Source: Lucinisca nassula (Eukaryota; Mollusca; Bivalvia; Lucinida; Lucinidae). From it: 64,000 bases of DNA. The notes beneath the pieces are model-generated. The model was not told the origin of the DNA and made no database searches. It worked only from the letters and a program-made list of their open reading frames with translations. Of the stretch, positions 63,640 to 64,000 are shown in pieces (positions within the stretch are counted from its first letter, which is position 1; each line of letters opens with the position of its first letter). The stretch spans positions 65,926,587 to 65,990,586 of the forward strand of contig OY757019.1 in assembly GCA_963580285.1 (NCBI GenBank), written 5' to 3'. Both the position numbers and the translations under genes were made by a program.

Positions 63640-64000
63640 AGAAGATTTTAGTTCACCAGAGCCGAAGGCCCCGGGGGAGCTTATAAGATAGGCAGTTGTC
63701 CGTTGTCGTCTGCGTCTGTGTCGTCTCCGTCGTCTTCGTCAACATTTTCATACGACATCTCCTCTGAAGCCACTGGGCCGATTCACCTCAAATTTTATCT
63801 GTAGCATACTTGGGCAGGGGGATTGAAAGCTTGAGTTTTTAATGAAAATCGTTTGGTTGCTATAGTTTCCATAGACTTATAATGTGGAGAATAGAAAAAT
63901 TGCATTTACTACCAAGCCTCTGCAGATATTTTGACAAAACTTTCATAGAATGTTCCATAGGTAATCTACTGTCTGCCGTATGATTTTAGGCCTTCTGCTC
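63640..64000 (+). repeat. Start of another dispersed repeat, cut by the window edge
   Basis: 'gtcgtctccgtcgtcttcgt' and 'cactgggccgattcacctca' resemble the second half of the array unit that flanks the Polinton. Continues past the window. Confidence 0.5.

Overview
The window is repeat-rich eukaryotic intergenic DNA, most likely from a bivalve or related mollusc. The evidence is an intact Polinton/Maverick, a CR1/L2-like LINE with a 2A-type motif, a DD34D mariner, several tRNA-type SINEs, long foldback elements and tandem satellites. I see no convincing host gene. Coding potential lies almost entirely in mobile elements.

The centrepiece is an 18.2-kb Polinton (26396-44599). It is bounded by near-identical 344-bp terminal inverted repeats (TIRs) and a 6-bp target duplication, AGCCTC. 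It sits inside an older tandem array that continues on both sides (25620-26395 and 44606-46140). The left-to-right + strand genes are: a small PC4-like protein, a 56-residue ORF, a BIR-domain (IAP-like) protein, a Cys/His protein, a DDE integrase with chromodomain, a short candidate minor-capsid protein, a small helical protein, a basic protein with a possible protease site, a major capsid protein that appears to be spliced, an adenovirus-type cysteine protease, a packaging ATPase, a second small helical protein and a hydrophilic protein. A 1338-residue protein-primed DNA polymerase with N-terminal zinc fingers reads toward them on the - strand. Together these are the genes needed to excise, copy, package and integrate a virus-like element. 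All reading frames are open, so the copy looks young. A TTAA-flanked MITE lies between the convergent gene blocks. About 3 kb of host SINE and palindrome repeats lie between the polymerase and the right TIR.

Left flank (1-26395): a 390-bp satellite (1-2020), a degenerate 160-bp array, (CA)n and (TATC)n microsatellites, dispersed SINEs (families A, C and H below) and a palindromic family (B). Then comes a - strand LINE (13553-17344) whose long ORF is broken by one in-frame stop, minisatellites in opposite orientation at 9.1 and 21.7 kb, a 161-bp tandem duplication and a 2.1-kb foldback element (23149-25234).

Right flank (46140-64000): a decayed LINE reverse transcriptase (about 47.6-48.55 kb) and a mariner with TA duplication (52854-54197). 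A 2.46-kb foldback (54720-57177) carries the same mariner transposase fragment in both arms and is inserted in the C-terminal part of another LINE. After it come an inverted pair of a 280-bp repeat (60190-61045) and an eight-copy ~164-bp tandem array (62256-63610). Family letters are my own labels. All similarity statements come from reading the sequence, not from searches.
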